NCBI RefSeq assembly: GCF_007858475.1 | Contig: NZ_VIGX01000001.1 | Span: 372,001-436,000, forward strand | DNA: 64,000 nt | Reading direction: 5' to 3' | Origin: Tsukamurella conjunctivitidis | GTDB taxonomy: Bacteria; Actinomycetota; Actinomycetes; Mycobacteriales; Mycobacteriaceae | Shown: positions 8,515-16,087 of the stretch, one piece after another | How the letters are laid out: each line of letters starts with the position of its first letter | Numbering within the stretch: the first letter of the stretch is position 1 | Notes under the pieces: model-generated | What the model was told of the DNA's origin: nothing | What the model saw: the letters and a program-made list of their open reading frames with translations, nothing else | Databases searched by the model: none | Position numbers and translations under genes: made by a program

Positions 8515-9459
8515 ATGAACGAAACGCAGATCCTGGACACCGTCATCGTCGGCGGCGGGGCCGCCGGGCTCACCGCCGCGCAGGTCCTCGGCCGGGCGCG
8601 ACGTACCGTCACCGTCGTCGACGCGGGCGCGCCCCGCAACGCCCCCGCTGAGCACATGCACGGCTACCTCGGCCACGACGGCCTCGATCCCGCCGAGCTG
8701 CTGGCGATCGGCCGCCGCGAGGCGCAGGCCTACGGCGTGCGCATCCTGGCGGGCGCCGCGACGGGGGTGCGCCGGGAGGGCGAGGTCCTCGTGGTCACCG
8801 TCGGCGACGAGGAACTGCGCGCCCGCACCCTGCTGGTCGCGACCGGCCTGCGCGACGTGCTGCCCGCGATCGACGGTGTCGTCGAGCGCTTCGGCCGCGA
8901 CGCGCTGCACTGCCCCTTCTGCCACGGCTACGAGGTGCGCGACCGGCCGCTCGCGGTGATCGGCGGGGAGATCGCTGCGATGTCGGTGCACCAGGCGCTG
9001 CTCATCCCGCAGTGGTCGCGCGACCTGATCTTCTTCACCAACGGCCTCGAGGTCGACGACGCCGACCGCGCGAAGATCTCCGCGCGCGGCACCCGCATCG
9101 TCGACGGTGCCGTCGCCGGCCTGGTCGTCGAGGACGACGCGCTGCGCGCGGTCCGGCTCGCCGATGGCACCGAGATCGAGCGGGAGGCCGTCTTCGTCGG
9201 CCCGCGGCTGGAGCCGCAGGACGAGCTGCTGCGGGCGCTCGGCGCCGAGCGCGTGGCCGCCGGGCCGTTCCCGACGGTCCCCGTCGACCCGATGGGTGCG
9301 GTCGCCGGGCAGTCGGGCGTGTGGGCGGCGGGCAACGTCGTGAATCCGATGGCGCAGGTGATCGTCGCGGCCGGAGCCGGTTCCGTCGCGGCCACGGCGA
9401 TCAGCGCGCACCTGCTCGAGCGCGACATCGCGACCGACCTGGCCCGGGGCGCGCAGTAG
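8515..9459 (+). CDS. Thioredoxin-reductase-like FAD oxidoreductase
   Basis: 314-residue flavoprotein of the low-molecular-weight thioredoxin reductase fold. FAD-binding GGGAAGLTAAQ lies near residue 14 and the redox-active pair is in HCPFCHGYE (Cys133/Cys136). The C-terminal FAD motif appears as GVWAAGNVVNPMAQV. The CPFCHGYE form, with a degenerate NADP-binding GGEIAAM segment, is typical of a broad group of TrxR-like proteins whose partner is unknown, so I do not call it trxB. Start taken at the ATG immediately before the FAD fold. A methyltransferase gene begins 18 nt downstream. Confidence 0.8.
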   Translation: MNETQILDTVIVGGGAAGLTAAQVLGRARRTVTVVDAGAPRNAPAEHMHGYLGHDGLDPAELLAIGRREAQAYGVRILAGAATGVRREGEVLVVTVGDEELRARTLLVATGLRDVLPAIDGVVERFGRDALHCPFCHGYEVRDRPLAVIGGEIAAMSVHQALLIPQWSRDLIFFTNGLEVDDADRAKISARGTRIVDGAVAGLVVEDDALRAVRLADGTEIEREAVFVGPRLEPQDELLRALGAERVAAGPFPTVPVDPMGAVAGQSGVWAAGNVVNPMAQVIVAAGAGSVAATAISAHLLERDIATDLARGAQ

Positions 9460-9464
9460 GGCGC

Positions 9465-9470
9465 TAGCGT
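9465..9470 (+). promoter_or_regulatory. -10 element of methyltransferase gene
   Basis: TAGCGT ends 7 nt before the ATG of the next gene, predicting its own leaderless promoter even though it lies close behind the oxidoreductase gene. Confidence 0.55.
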
Positions 9471-9477
9471 CATCCCC

Positions 9478-10230
9478 ATGACCAGCGCACTGGACCGGGT
9501 GCAGGCCCTGCTCGACCCCGAGCGGCTCGGCCGCGAGCCCGACCGCAGCCACGGCTACCTCGACGTGCTCGCGCCCGACAGCGCGAAGCCGACGGGGCTG
9601 AGCAACGCGCTCATGCACAACCCCGCGCTGGCCGCGGTCTACGAGAAGGCGTGGCGGCCCGCGTTCACCCGGCTGTTCAGCCTCGGCGGCTCGGGCACGC
9701 TGAGCCGGACCGACGTGCTGCTCGACGAGCTCACGGGCCGCGGCGATCAGAAGCTCCTCGACGTCGCGTGCGGGCCCGGGCTGTACACGAGACCGTTGGC
9801 CCGCAAGCTCAGCGGCGAGGGCGTGGTGGTGGGGCTCGATGTCTCCGACGCCATGCTGCAGCGCGCCGTCCGCGATAACGCGGGCGATCGCGTCGCCTAC
9901 GTGCGCGGCAGCGCTCTCGAGCTGCCCTTTCCGGACGACACCTTCGACACGGTGGTCTGCCTGGCCGCGCTGTACCTGATCCCGGCGCCGCGCCTCGCCG
10001 TGCGGGAGATCTGCCGGGTGACGAGGCCGGGCGGCCGGGTGGCGCTGTTCACCTCGCTGCAGACGCCGCTCACCTCCGTCCTCGGCTCGTCGACCGCGGA
10101 GCGGGTCTCGGGCTTCCGCTGGTTCGGCAAGGACGAGATCACCGGCTGGCTGCGCGACTACGGCCTCGCCGACGTGCAGCAGACGGTCAGCGGGCAGGGG
10201 CAGTTCGTGACGGCCCGCAAGCCGCAGTGA
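9478..10230 (+). CDS. Class I SAM-dependent methyltransferase
   Basis: 250 residues. The SAM-binding motif I is KLLDVACGPGLYTRPLARKL (near residue 92), followed by the acidic strand VVGLDVS, motif II/III region LPFPDDTFDTVVC and VTRPGGRVALF. This is the UbiE/Coq5-like methyltransferase pattern. Around 90 residues precede the SAM domain and contain no recognisable domain. The substrate is unknown; in mycolic-acid bacteria such enzymes modify lipids, quinones or small molecules. It directly follows the TrxR-like gene and converges on a LysR regulator. Confidence 0.8.
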   Translation: MTSALDRVQALLDPERLGREPDRSHGYLDVLAPDSAKPTGLSNALMHNPALAAVYEKAWRPAFTRLFSLGGSGTLSRTDVLLDELTGRGDQKLLDVACGPGLYTRPLARKLSGEGVVVGLDVSDAMLQRAVRDNAGDRVAYVRGSALELPFPDDTFDTVVCLAALYLIPAPRLAVREICRVTRPGGRVALFTSLQTPLTSVLGSSTAERVSGFRWFGKDEITGWLRDYGLADVQQTVSGQGQFVTARKPQ

Positions 10231-10237
10231 TCGGACC

Positions 10238-11122
10238 TCAGGCCGGGGGATAGGCCGCCAACAACGCGGTCCGGAGCGGGTCGGTCGTGTGGGGCAGCCA
10301 CAGCGCCTGGACCGGGACCTGCGGGGCGTCGTCGAGTTCGACGACGACGGCCCGGCCCCCGAACCGGGGCCCGGTGTCGTCGGTCACGAAGGCCGCGGCG
10401 TGCGGCGAGGTCAGCACGGCCGTCGCGGGCGGCGTGCCCTGCACGCGGTTCACCAGCAGGTCCGGTTCGAAGCCCGCGCGCCGGCACTGCGCGACGAGGA
10501 AATCCGTGTAGAACGAGGCGTGCGGCGGCGCCCACACCACGATGGGCGACGCGGCGAGGTCCGCCAGCGCGAGCGACTCGCGGCCCGCGAGCGGATGGTC
10601 GCGATGCAGCGCGACGCGCATCCGGTGGTAGCCGATCGTCACCCCGGCCAGCCGCTCGGGCAGCGCGACGCCCCGCCGGAGCACCAGGTCGACGGTGCCC
10701 TCCTCCAGCTCGGAGGTCATTGCCGACGGGAACAGCTCCCGCACCGTGATCGACGGTGAATCCTCCTGCACGATGAGGGGTTCCAGCAGCTCGTAGGCCT
10801 CGTCGGCGGTGACGGCGGGGCTGCGCCCCACGACGAAGCCCCGCGGCTTCTCCGCGCCCGCGTCCCGCGCTCGCGCCGCGAGCAGCCGGGCGCCGGACAG
10901 GACGGACGGCGCACCGTCGTATAGCGAGCGGGCGGCGGCGGTGGGTGCGAGGCGACGCCCGGACCGCGTGAACAGCGGCGTGCCGAGCTCGCGCTCCAGC
11001 TGGCGCAGCGCGGCCGAGAGTGCCTGCTGGCTCAGGTGCAGGCGGGCGGCCGCGGCGGCGAGCGAGGGCTCCTCCATCGCGGCCACGAACTGCTCGAGAC
11101 GTCGGAGGTCGGGGGTGGTCAC
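10238..11122 (-). CDS. LysR family transcriptional regulator
   Basis: 294 residues. The N-terminal winged HTH is LRRLEQFVAAMEEPSLAAAAARLHLSQQALSAALRQLERELG (segments about 5-46). The substrate-binding domain begins near residue 90. It starts at GTG and is divergent from an SDR gene; this is the classic arrangement in which LysR regulators control the neighbouring operon. The intergenic region has an inverted TTGGTGAA/TTCACCAA pair that could be the binding site. The ligand is unknown. Confidence 0.88.
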   Translation of the reverse strand: MTTPDLRRLEQFVAAMEEPSLAAAAARLHLSQQALSAALRQLERELGTPLFTRSGRRLAPTAAARSLYDGAPSVLSGARLLAARARDAGAEKPRGFVVGRSPAVTADEAYELLEPLIVQEDSPSITVRELFPSAMTSELEEGTVDLVLRRGVALPERLAGVTIGYHRMRVALHRDHPLAGRESLALADLAASPIVVWAPPHASFYTDFLVAQCRRAGFEPDLLVNRVQGTPPATAVLTSPHAAAFVTDDTGPRFGGRAVVVELDDAPQVPVQALWLPHTTDPLRTALLAAYPPA

Positions 11123-11245
11123 CCGACCAGCATCTCACAAATAGGATTGGTGAATAGACCGGAAAGTTTCGATTGTCAGTTGATGGTCGGGCTCGTATGT
11201 TGGGTATTGCAAAGGTTTCACCAACCCGACGAAGGAGAGACATTC
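11123..11245 (+). promoter_or_regulatory. SDR promoter with LysR-site candidates
   Basis: A sigma-A-type promoter TTGTCA (11173-11178), 17-bp spacer, TATGTT (11196-11201) precedes the SDR gene. TTGGTGAA at 11147-11154 lies about 54-61 bp before the predicted start site. Its inverted copy TTCACCAA at 11217-11224 lies just downstream of it. The upstream half-site is where LysR proteins usually bind. A GAAGGAG ribosome-binding site is at 11231-11237. Confidence 0.6.
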
Positions 11246-11995
11246 ATGACGAAGCTCGCAGGGAAGACCGCGGTCGTCGCCGGTGGCGGCAAGAACCTCG
11301 GTGGCCTGGTCAGCCGCCACCTGGCCGGCCTGGGCGCGAACGTCGCGGTGCACTACAACAGCCCGTCGTCGGAGGCGGAGGCGCGCGAGACCGCGGCCGC
11401 CGTCGAGGCCGCGGGCGGCAAGGCGCTCCTGTTTCAGGGCGACCTCACCGCGCCCGCCAAGGTCACCGAGCTGTTCGACGCGGCCGTCGCCGAGTTCGGC
11501 GGCGTGGACGTGGCCGTGAACACCGTCGGCAAGGTGCTGCGCAAGCCCATCCTCGAGACCAGCGAGGAGGAGTACGACTCGATGCTCGACATCAACGCCA
11601 AGGCGGCGTACTTCTTCATCAAGGAGGCGGGCCGCACCCTCAACGACGACGGCACGCTGATCACCATCGTGACCGCGCTGCTCGGCGCCTTCACCGACGG
11701 CTACTCCACCTACGCGGGCGGTAAGTCGCCGGTGGAGCACTTCAACCGCGCCGCGGCCAAGGAGTTCGGCACGCGCGGGATCAGCGTCAACGCCATCGCC
11801 CCCGGCCCGATGGACACGCCCTTCTTCTACGGCCAGGAGACGCCCGAGCGCGTCGAGTTCCACAAGTCGCAGGGAATGGGCAACCGCCTCACGTTCATCG
11901 AGGACATCGCGCCGATCGTCGACTTCCTCTCGACCGACGGCCACTGGATCACCGGTCAGACGCTGTTCGCGAACGGCGGCTACACCACGCGCTGA
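11246..11995 (+). CDS. Short-chain dehydrogenase/reductase
   Basis: 249-residue SDR. The cofactor motif is VAGGGKNLGGLVSRHLA (residues about 11-27), with NTVGK in place of the usual NNAG-type motif and catalytic YAGGK near 165. The residue 13 before the catalytic Tyr is Thr rather than the usual Ser. The C-terminal SVNAIAPGPMDTPFF and ITGQTLFANGG are standard. The start is the ATG after a strong GAAGGAG site. It is divergent from and probably controlled by the LysR gene. Substrate unknown. Confidence 0.85.
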   Translation: MTKLAGKTAVVAGGGKNLGGLVSRHLAGLGANVAVHYNSPSSEAEARETAAAVEAAGGKALLFQGDLTAPAKVTELFDAAVAEFGGVDVAVNTVGKVLRKPILETSEEEYDSMLDINAKAAYFFIKEAGRTLNDDGTLITIVTALLGAFTDGYSTYAGGKSPVEHFNRAAAKEFGTRGISVNAIAPGPMDTPFFYGQETPERVEFHKSQGMGNRLTFIEDIAPIVDFLSTDGHWITGQTLFANGGYTTR

Positions 11996-11996
11996 C

Positions 11997-12015
11997 ATCG
12001 GCGCGCGCCGCCGAT
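11997..12015 (+). terminator. Possible short terminator hairpin
   Basis: ATCGGCG and CGCCGAT arms (7 bp) directly after the SDR stop codon. GC-rich but without a T-run; weak support. Confidence 0.35.
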
Positions 12016-12025
12016 CCACGCGGCC

Positions 12026-12069
12026 TACGATGATCGACGTTTCGTGCGATCACGAACGCGATCACGAAC
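12026..12069 (+). repeat. 5'-leader repeats before ltrA-like gene
   Basis: A TACGAT -10 candidate at 12026-12031 is followed by a perfect inverted repeat TTCGTG-CGAT-CACGAA (12041-12056). Overlapping it is a perfect tandem duplication of the 12-mer GCGATCACGAAC (12046-12057 and 12058-12069). Both lie between the promoter and the ribosome-binding site (CAGGAG, about 12082-12087), so they are in the predicted 5' untranslated leader. Confidence 0.6.
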
Positions 12070-12094
12070 TTGGGCGACGAGCAGGAGATCTTCC

Positions 12095-13324
12095 GTGACT
12101 GATGGACCGTCGGCTTTGCGCCGCCGCTTGACCCGGATGGCGGGACGCGACCCCCACGAGGAGGGCCGGACGGCCACCACGCTGGAGTTGTTCTTCGACC
12201 TCACCTTCGTGGTGGTCTTCTCGCTCGCCGGGGTGCAGCTGGCGGACGCGATCGCGGAGGCGCACTACCTGGCGGCCTTCCTGGGCTTCGGGCTGTGCGC
12301 CTTCGCGGCGGTCTGGGCGTGGATCAACTTCACTTGGATGGCGTCGGCCTTCGACACCGATGACTGGCTCTTCCGCGCGGTGACCATGCTGCAGATGCTC
12401 GGTGTCTGCATCATGGGCCTCGGCGTCGAGCCCTTCTTCGCCTCGATCGTCGCGCACGAACAGCCGAACAACACGGTGCTGGTGATCGGCTACGTGGTGA
12501 TGCGCGTCGCGCTGCTCTCGCAGTGGGCCCGCGTGGCTATCTCCTCGCCGCAGTACCGCAAGGCCGCCGTCACGTACATCATCGCGATCACCGTCGCCCA
12601 GATCGGTTGGATCTTCAGCGCTTTCGCGCCGCTGACGCTTGCGCAGTTCGTCGGCATCGGCGTCGTCCTGTTCGTCGTCGAGCTCGGCGGGCCGTACATC
12701 GCCGAGCGGCGCGAGCGCACCCCGTGGAATCCGCACCACATCGCCGAGCGCTACGGGCTGCTCACCATCATCACGCTCGGCGAGGGCGTGGTGGGCACGG
12801 TCGTGGCGTTGCAGGCGCTGCTCAAGGCGCAGGGCTGGAGCATCGACGTCGCCGTCCTCGGCGTCGCGGCGATGGTGCTCAACCTGTCGATCTGGTGGAT
12901 CTACTTCTCGATCCCCGTCGGGGAGGCGCTGGTGCGCAACACCAACAAGTGCTTCGCCTGGGGCTACGGCCACATCGTGATCTTCATGGCGATCGCGGCC
13001 TTCGGTGCCGGGCTGCACGTCGAGGCGCTGGGCATCTCGCACGAGGCGCACGTGAGCAACGTGGTGGTCGCCTCCGCGTTCGTCCTTCCGCTGGCCGTCG
13101 CCGTGCTGGGGATCGAGATCATGGACGCCTACCTGTGCGGGTTCGACGGCCACCGCGCGGTCACCGTGGCGATCACCCTCGCGCTGCTCGGCGCCGGCGT
13201 CGCGGCCGTCGCCGCGGGGGCCACGCCGCTGGCCGCGCTGGTGTGGAGCGCGATCGCGCTGCTGGTGCAGGTCGTCGTCGAGGAGCTGTGGTCCGGCAAG
13301 CGCCGGGCCGAGCGCCTGGCCTAG
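12095..13324 (+). CDS. LtrA-like membrane protein
   Basis: 409-residue integral membrane protein of the low-temperature-requirement A family. The hallmark N-terminal motif is ATTLELFFDLTFVVVFSLAGVQ (near residue 35). The conserved central E-R-Y-G-L-L-T-I-I-T-L-G-E-G-V segment (near 215) and many hydrophobic helices run through to the C-terminus. Function is not well established for the family. The GTG start is preferred because CAGGAG lies 7 nt upstream and the protein then begins MTDGPSALRRRL, a basic cytoplasmic lead. A palindromic terminator follows and it converges on the PPK2 gene. Confidence 0.82.
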   Translation: MTDGPSALRRRLTRMAGRDPHEEGRTATTLELFFDLTFVVVFSLAGVQLADAIAEAHYLAAFLGFGLCAFAAVWAWINFTWMASAFDTDDWLFRAVTMLQMLGVCIMGLGVEPFFASIVAHEQPNNTVLVIGYVVMRVALLSQWARVAISSPQYRKAAVTYIIAITVAQIGWIFSAFAPLTLAQFVGIGVVLFVVELGGPYIAERRERTPWNPHHIAERYGLLTIITLGEGVVGTVVALQALLKAQGWSIDVAVLGVAAMVLNLSIWWIYFSIPVGEALVRNTNKCFAWGYGHIVIFMAIAAFGAGLHVEALGISHEAHVSNVVVASAFVLPLAVAVLGIEIMDAYLCGFDGHRAVTVAITLALLGAGVAAVAAGATPLAALVWSAIALLVQVVVEELWSGKRRAERLA

Positions 13325-13325
13325 C

Positions 13326-13362
13326 CCGACGGTGCCGGACCCGCGCGGCCCGGCACCGTCGG
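13326..13362. terminator. Bidirectional terminator built from an inverted 9-mer pair
   Basis: Perfect 13-bp arms CCGACGGTGCCGG (13326-13338) and its complement (13350-13362). The arms are one copy each of CGACGGTGC and GCACCGTCG. It sits between convergent genes. Confidence 0.8.
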
Positions 13363-13375
13363 CCTGCGGCCCGGA

Positions 13376-14230
13376 TCAGGCCTGCGCGAGGCGCGCCTTC
13401 TCGTGCTCGACGTCGAAGTCGGCGGGCGGCCAGTCGAGGTTCAGGCCCTCGAGCGCCTCGATGAGCAGCTCGGTGATCGCGAGCCGACTGAACCACTTCC
13501 GGTCGGCCGGGATGACGTGCCACGGCGCACCGTCGGTGCTGGTGCGGTCCAGCATGGCCTGGTAGGCCTCCTGGTACTTCGGCCAGTAGCCGCGCTCGTC
13601 GATGTCTGCCGGGTTGTACTTCCAGAACTTGTCGGGCCGGTCGAGCCGCTCCGCGAGGCGCTTCTTCTGCTCGTCGAGCGAGACGAACATCGCGCACTTG
13701 ACGACGGTGACACCCGACGCCGCCAGATCCTCCTCGAAGCTGTTGATGATCTCGTAGCGCGGCTCCCAGACGGTCTGCGGGACGAGGTCGTGCACGCGGA
13801 CCACCAGCACGTCCTCGTAGTGCGAGCGGTCGAAGACGCCGATCTGCCCGCCCTTGGGCGTCTGCTTGTGGATGCGCCACAGGAAGTCGTGCGCCAGCTC
13901 CTCCTCGGTCGGCTTGCCGAACGACGCCGTCTTCACGCCCTGCGGGTCGACCATCCCGATCACGTGCCGGACGATGCCGCCCTTGCCGGCGGTGTCCATG
14001 CCCTGCAGCACCAGGAGCACGGAGCGGTGATCGCCCGACCGGCCGTTCGCGTACAACAGCTCCTGCAGCTCCGAGAGCCGGGCTCCGCGCTCCGCGAGGA
14101 GCTTCTCGCCGAGGGCCTTGTCACCGTCGAAACCGGGCTTGCCGGAGGTGTCGATGTCCTGGACCAGGGAGCCCGGGTGCCAGCGCAGAGCTGCGGATGC
14201 GGAACCGGACCAACCGTTGTCGTTCGCCAT
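13376..14230 (-). CDS. ppk2: Polyphosphate kinase 2 family protein
   Basis: 284 residues. Family members transfer phosphate between polyphosphate and nucleotides (GDP/ADP or NMP). The Walker A motif is GMDTAGKGG (77-85) and the Walker B/lid segment is GVFDRSHYEDVLVVRVH (near 131). Downstream EDLAASGVTVVKCAMFVSLDEQKKRL and FWKYNPADIDERGYWPKYQEAY are characteristic of PPK2. One-domain length suggests class I or III; the substrate (NDP versus NMP) cannot be decided by eye. It is divergent from the DUF445 gene with a 50-bp gap. Confidence 0.88.
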   Translation of the reverse strand: MANDNGWSGSASAALRWHPGSLVQDIDTSGKPGFDGDKALGEKLLAERGARLSELQELLYANGRSGDHRSVLLVLQGMDTAGKGGIVRHVIGMVDPQGVKTASFGKPTEEELAHDFLWRIHKQTPKGGQIGVFDRSHYEDVLVVRVHDLVPQTVWEPRYEIINSFEEDLAASGVTVVKCAMFVSLDEQKKRLAERLDRPDKFWKYNPADIDERGYWPKYQEAYQAMLDRTSTDGAPWHVIPADRKWFSRLAITELLIEALEGLNLDWPPADFDVEHEKARLAQA

Positions 14231-14280
14231 GGAGTCACCCTATCCGGCGCACCGGGGTGATCTTCGTGCAAGATCGACTC

Positions 14281-15621
14281 GTGACGGTGTCATCTCCCGC
14301 GGGATCCCCGCAGTCGTCCGGGACGGGTTCGTCCCGCGTTCCGGCGAGTCCGTTCGGCGGCACGCCCGACGAGCAGAAGAAGCGCGACCTGCGCAAGATG
14401 AAGGCGCTCGCCCTCTCCTTCCTCATCGGCGCGGCGATCATCTACCTGTTCTGCGAGTACCTCGATACGAAGGGCGCGAACCTCCCGATCGCTGGGCCGT
14501 GGGTCGGCTACGTCAAGGCCGCGGCCGAGGCGGGCATGGTCGGCGGCCTCGCGGACTGGTTCGCGGTGACGGCCCTGTTCCGGCACCCCCTGGGCCTGCC
14601 GATCCCGCACACGGCCATCATCAAGCGCAAGAAGGACCAGCTGGGCGACGCGCTCGGCGGCTTCGTGGAGAGCAACTTCCTCACGCCCGAGGTGATCGCC
14701 GAGAAGGTGGGCTCGCTCGACCTGAGCGGCCGCGTCGCGAACTGGATGGCCGACCCGGAGAACTCGCAGAAGCTGGGTGCCGAGGCGGCGAAGCTGGTCA
14801 AGGTGATGAGCGAGGTGCTGCGCGACGAGGACGTCGAGGCGGTGCTCAACTCGACGATCATCAAGCGCCTGGCGGAGCCGGAGTGGGGGCCGCCCGTCGG
14901 GCGGCTCGTCGAGACGCTGCTGCAGGAGCAGCGCCAGCTGCCGCTGATCAACCTGCTCGCCGAGCGCGCGCACCACTGGGCCCTGGGCAGTCAGGGCGTG
15001 ATCGACAAGATCGTGGACACCGACGGTCCGCAGTGGTCGCCCAAGTTCGTCAACTCACTGCTGGGGGAGCGGATCTACCGCGAGCTGGTCGAGTTCACGT
15101 GGAAGGTGCGCAGCGACCCGGACCACGAGGTGCGGCAGGCGATGAGCACCTTCCTGTGGGACTTCGCCTCCGATCTGCAGCACGACCCGCGCACGATCGC
15201 CAAGGTCGAGGACGTCAAGGCCGAGCTCATGGGCCGCGAGGAGGTGCGCACCGCAGCGCAGGCGGCGTGGCGCGCGGCGAAACGGATGATCGAGGCCTCC
15301 GTCGAGGATCCGGATTCCACGCTGCGGGAGAAGTTCAGCGAGTCCGCGGCCCGGTTCGGTGTGCGGCTGCGCGACGATCAGGCGCTGCGCGACAAGGTCG
15401 ACTTCTGGGTCGACCGCTCGGTGCGGCACCTCGTCGAGAACTATGCGAGCCAGATCACATCGATCATCACGGACACCGTCGCGCGGTGGGACGCCGACGA
15501 GGCCTCGGACAAGATCGAGCTCGCCGTGGGACGTGACCTGCAGTTCATCCGGATCAACGGCACCGTCGTGGGCTCGATCGCGGGCCTGGTGATCTACTCG
15601 ATCACCCAGATCTTCTTCTGA
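14281..15621 (+). CDS. DUF445 membrane protein
   Basis: 446 residues. A basic N-terminal tail (EQKKRDLRKMKALALSF) leads into one membrane helix. Then come the DUF445 signature EAGMVGGLADWFAVTALFRHPLGLPIPHTAIIKRKKDQLG (segments, near residue 80) and a long helical, probably coiled-coil body, and a C-terminal membrane helix (GSIAGLVIYSITQIFF). Two-anchor topology suggests a bridging or scaffolding role in the envelope, but the function is unknown. The GTG start is tentative; in-frame GTGs lie 12-24 nt upstream. It precedes XRE-hbhA as Rv0473 precedes Rv0474-Rv0475. Confidence 0.82.
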   Translation: MTVSSPAGSPQSSGTGSSRVPASPFGGTPDEQKKRDLRKMKALALSFLIGAAIIYLFCEYLDTKGANLPIAGPWVGYVKAAAEAGMVGGLADWFAVTALFRHPLGLPIPHTAIIKRKKDQLGDALGGFVESNFLTPEVIAEKVGSLDLSGRVANWMADPENSQKLGAEAAKLVKVMSEVLRDEDVEAVLNSTIIKRLAEPEWGPPVGRLVETLLQEQRQLPLINLLAERAHHWALGSQGVIDKIVDTDGPQWSPKFVNSLLGERIYRELVEFTWKVRSDPDHEVRQAMSTFLWDFASDLQHDPRTIAKVEDVKAELMGREEVRTAAQAAWRAAKRMIEASVEDPDSTLREKFSESAARFGVRLRDDQALRDKVDFWVDRSVRHLVENYASQITSIITDTVARWDADEASDKIELAVGRDLQFIRINGTVVGSIAGLVIYSITQIFF

Positions 15622-15634
15622 TTGAAATCACTCT

Positions 15635-15676
15635 GCTAGCAAACTGCTTGCAAGAGCTAGCACTAGCTGTTAGCGT
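15635..15676 (+). promoter_or_regulatory. XRE-hbhA promoter with GCTAGC repeats
   Basis: TTGCAA (15648-15653), 17-bp spacer, TAGCGT (15671-15676) is a near-ideal promoter. Palindromic GCTAGC hexamers at 15635-15640 and 15656-15661 are exactly 21 bp apart (two helical turns), with a further CTAGC-like unit at 15663-15668. The repeats flank and fill the spacer, as expected for a repressor site, possibly autoregulation by the XRE protein. Confidence 0.6.
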
Positions 15677-15706
15677 GGTGTCAGCCGCGCAGACGGGAGA
15701 CCGGAT

Positions 15707-16087
15707 ATGACGAGCGACGAAGAGACCGTTGAGAATTCGGGATCTGACATCGGAGCGTTCATTCGGGCGCAGCGTCTCGCGGCGGAGGTGTCCATCCGGC
15801 AGCTGGCCGAACGGGCGGGGGTTTCCAACCCGTACCTGAGCCAGATCGAGCGGGGGCTCCGACGACCGTCGGCCGACGTGCTCGGGCAGATCGCCAAAGC
15901 GTTGCGGCTCTCGGCGGAGGTGCTCTACGTACAGGCCGGGATCCTCGAGGAGCGTCCGGAATCGCCGGTGCGCGACGCGTTGATCGCGGACACGACCATC
16001 ACCGAGCGGCAGAAGCAGGCACTCCTCGAGATCTACGAGAGCTTCCGCCGCGAGAACGAGACTGCATTGAAGGAGATCACCCCATGA
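15707..16087 (+). CDS. XRE family regulator upstream of hbhA
   Basis: 126-residue HTH protein. The XRE domain spans about residues 14-70 (IRAQRLAAEVSIRQLAERAGVSNPYLSQIERGLRRPS, read in segments). A short C-terminal helix follows (ITERQKQALLEIYESFRRENE). It corresponds in position and size to Rv0474 in M. tuberculosis. The stop overlaps the hbhA start by 4 bp (ATGA), so the two are translationally coupled. Autoregulation is plausible given the GCTAGC repeats in its promoter. Confidence 0.9.
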   Translation: MTSDEETVENSGSDIGAFIRAQRLAAEVSIRQLAERAGVSNPYLSQIERGLRRPSADVLGQIAKALRLSAEVLYVQAGILEERPESPVRDALIADTTITERQKQALLEIYESFRRENETALKEITP

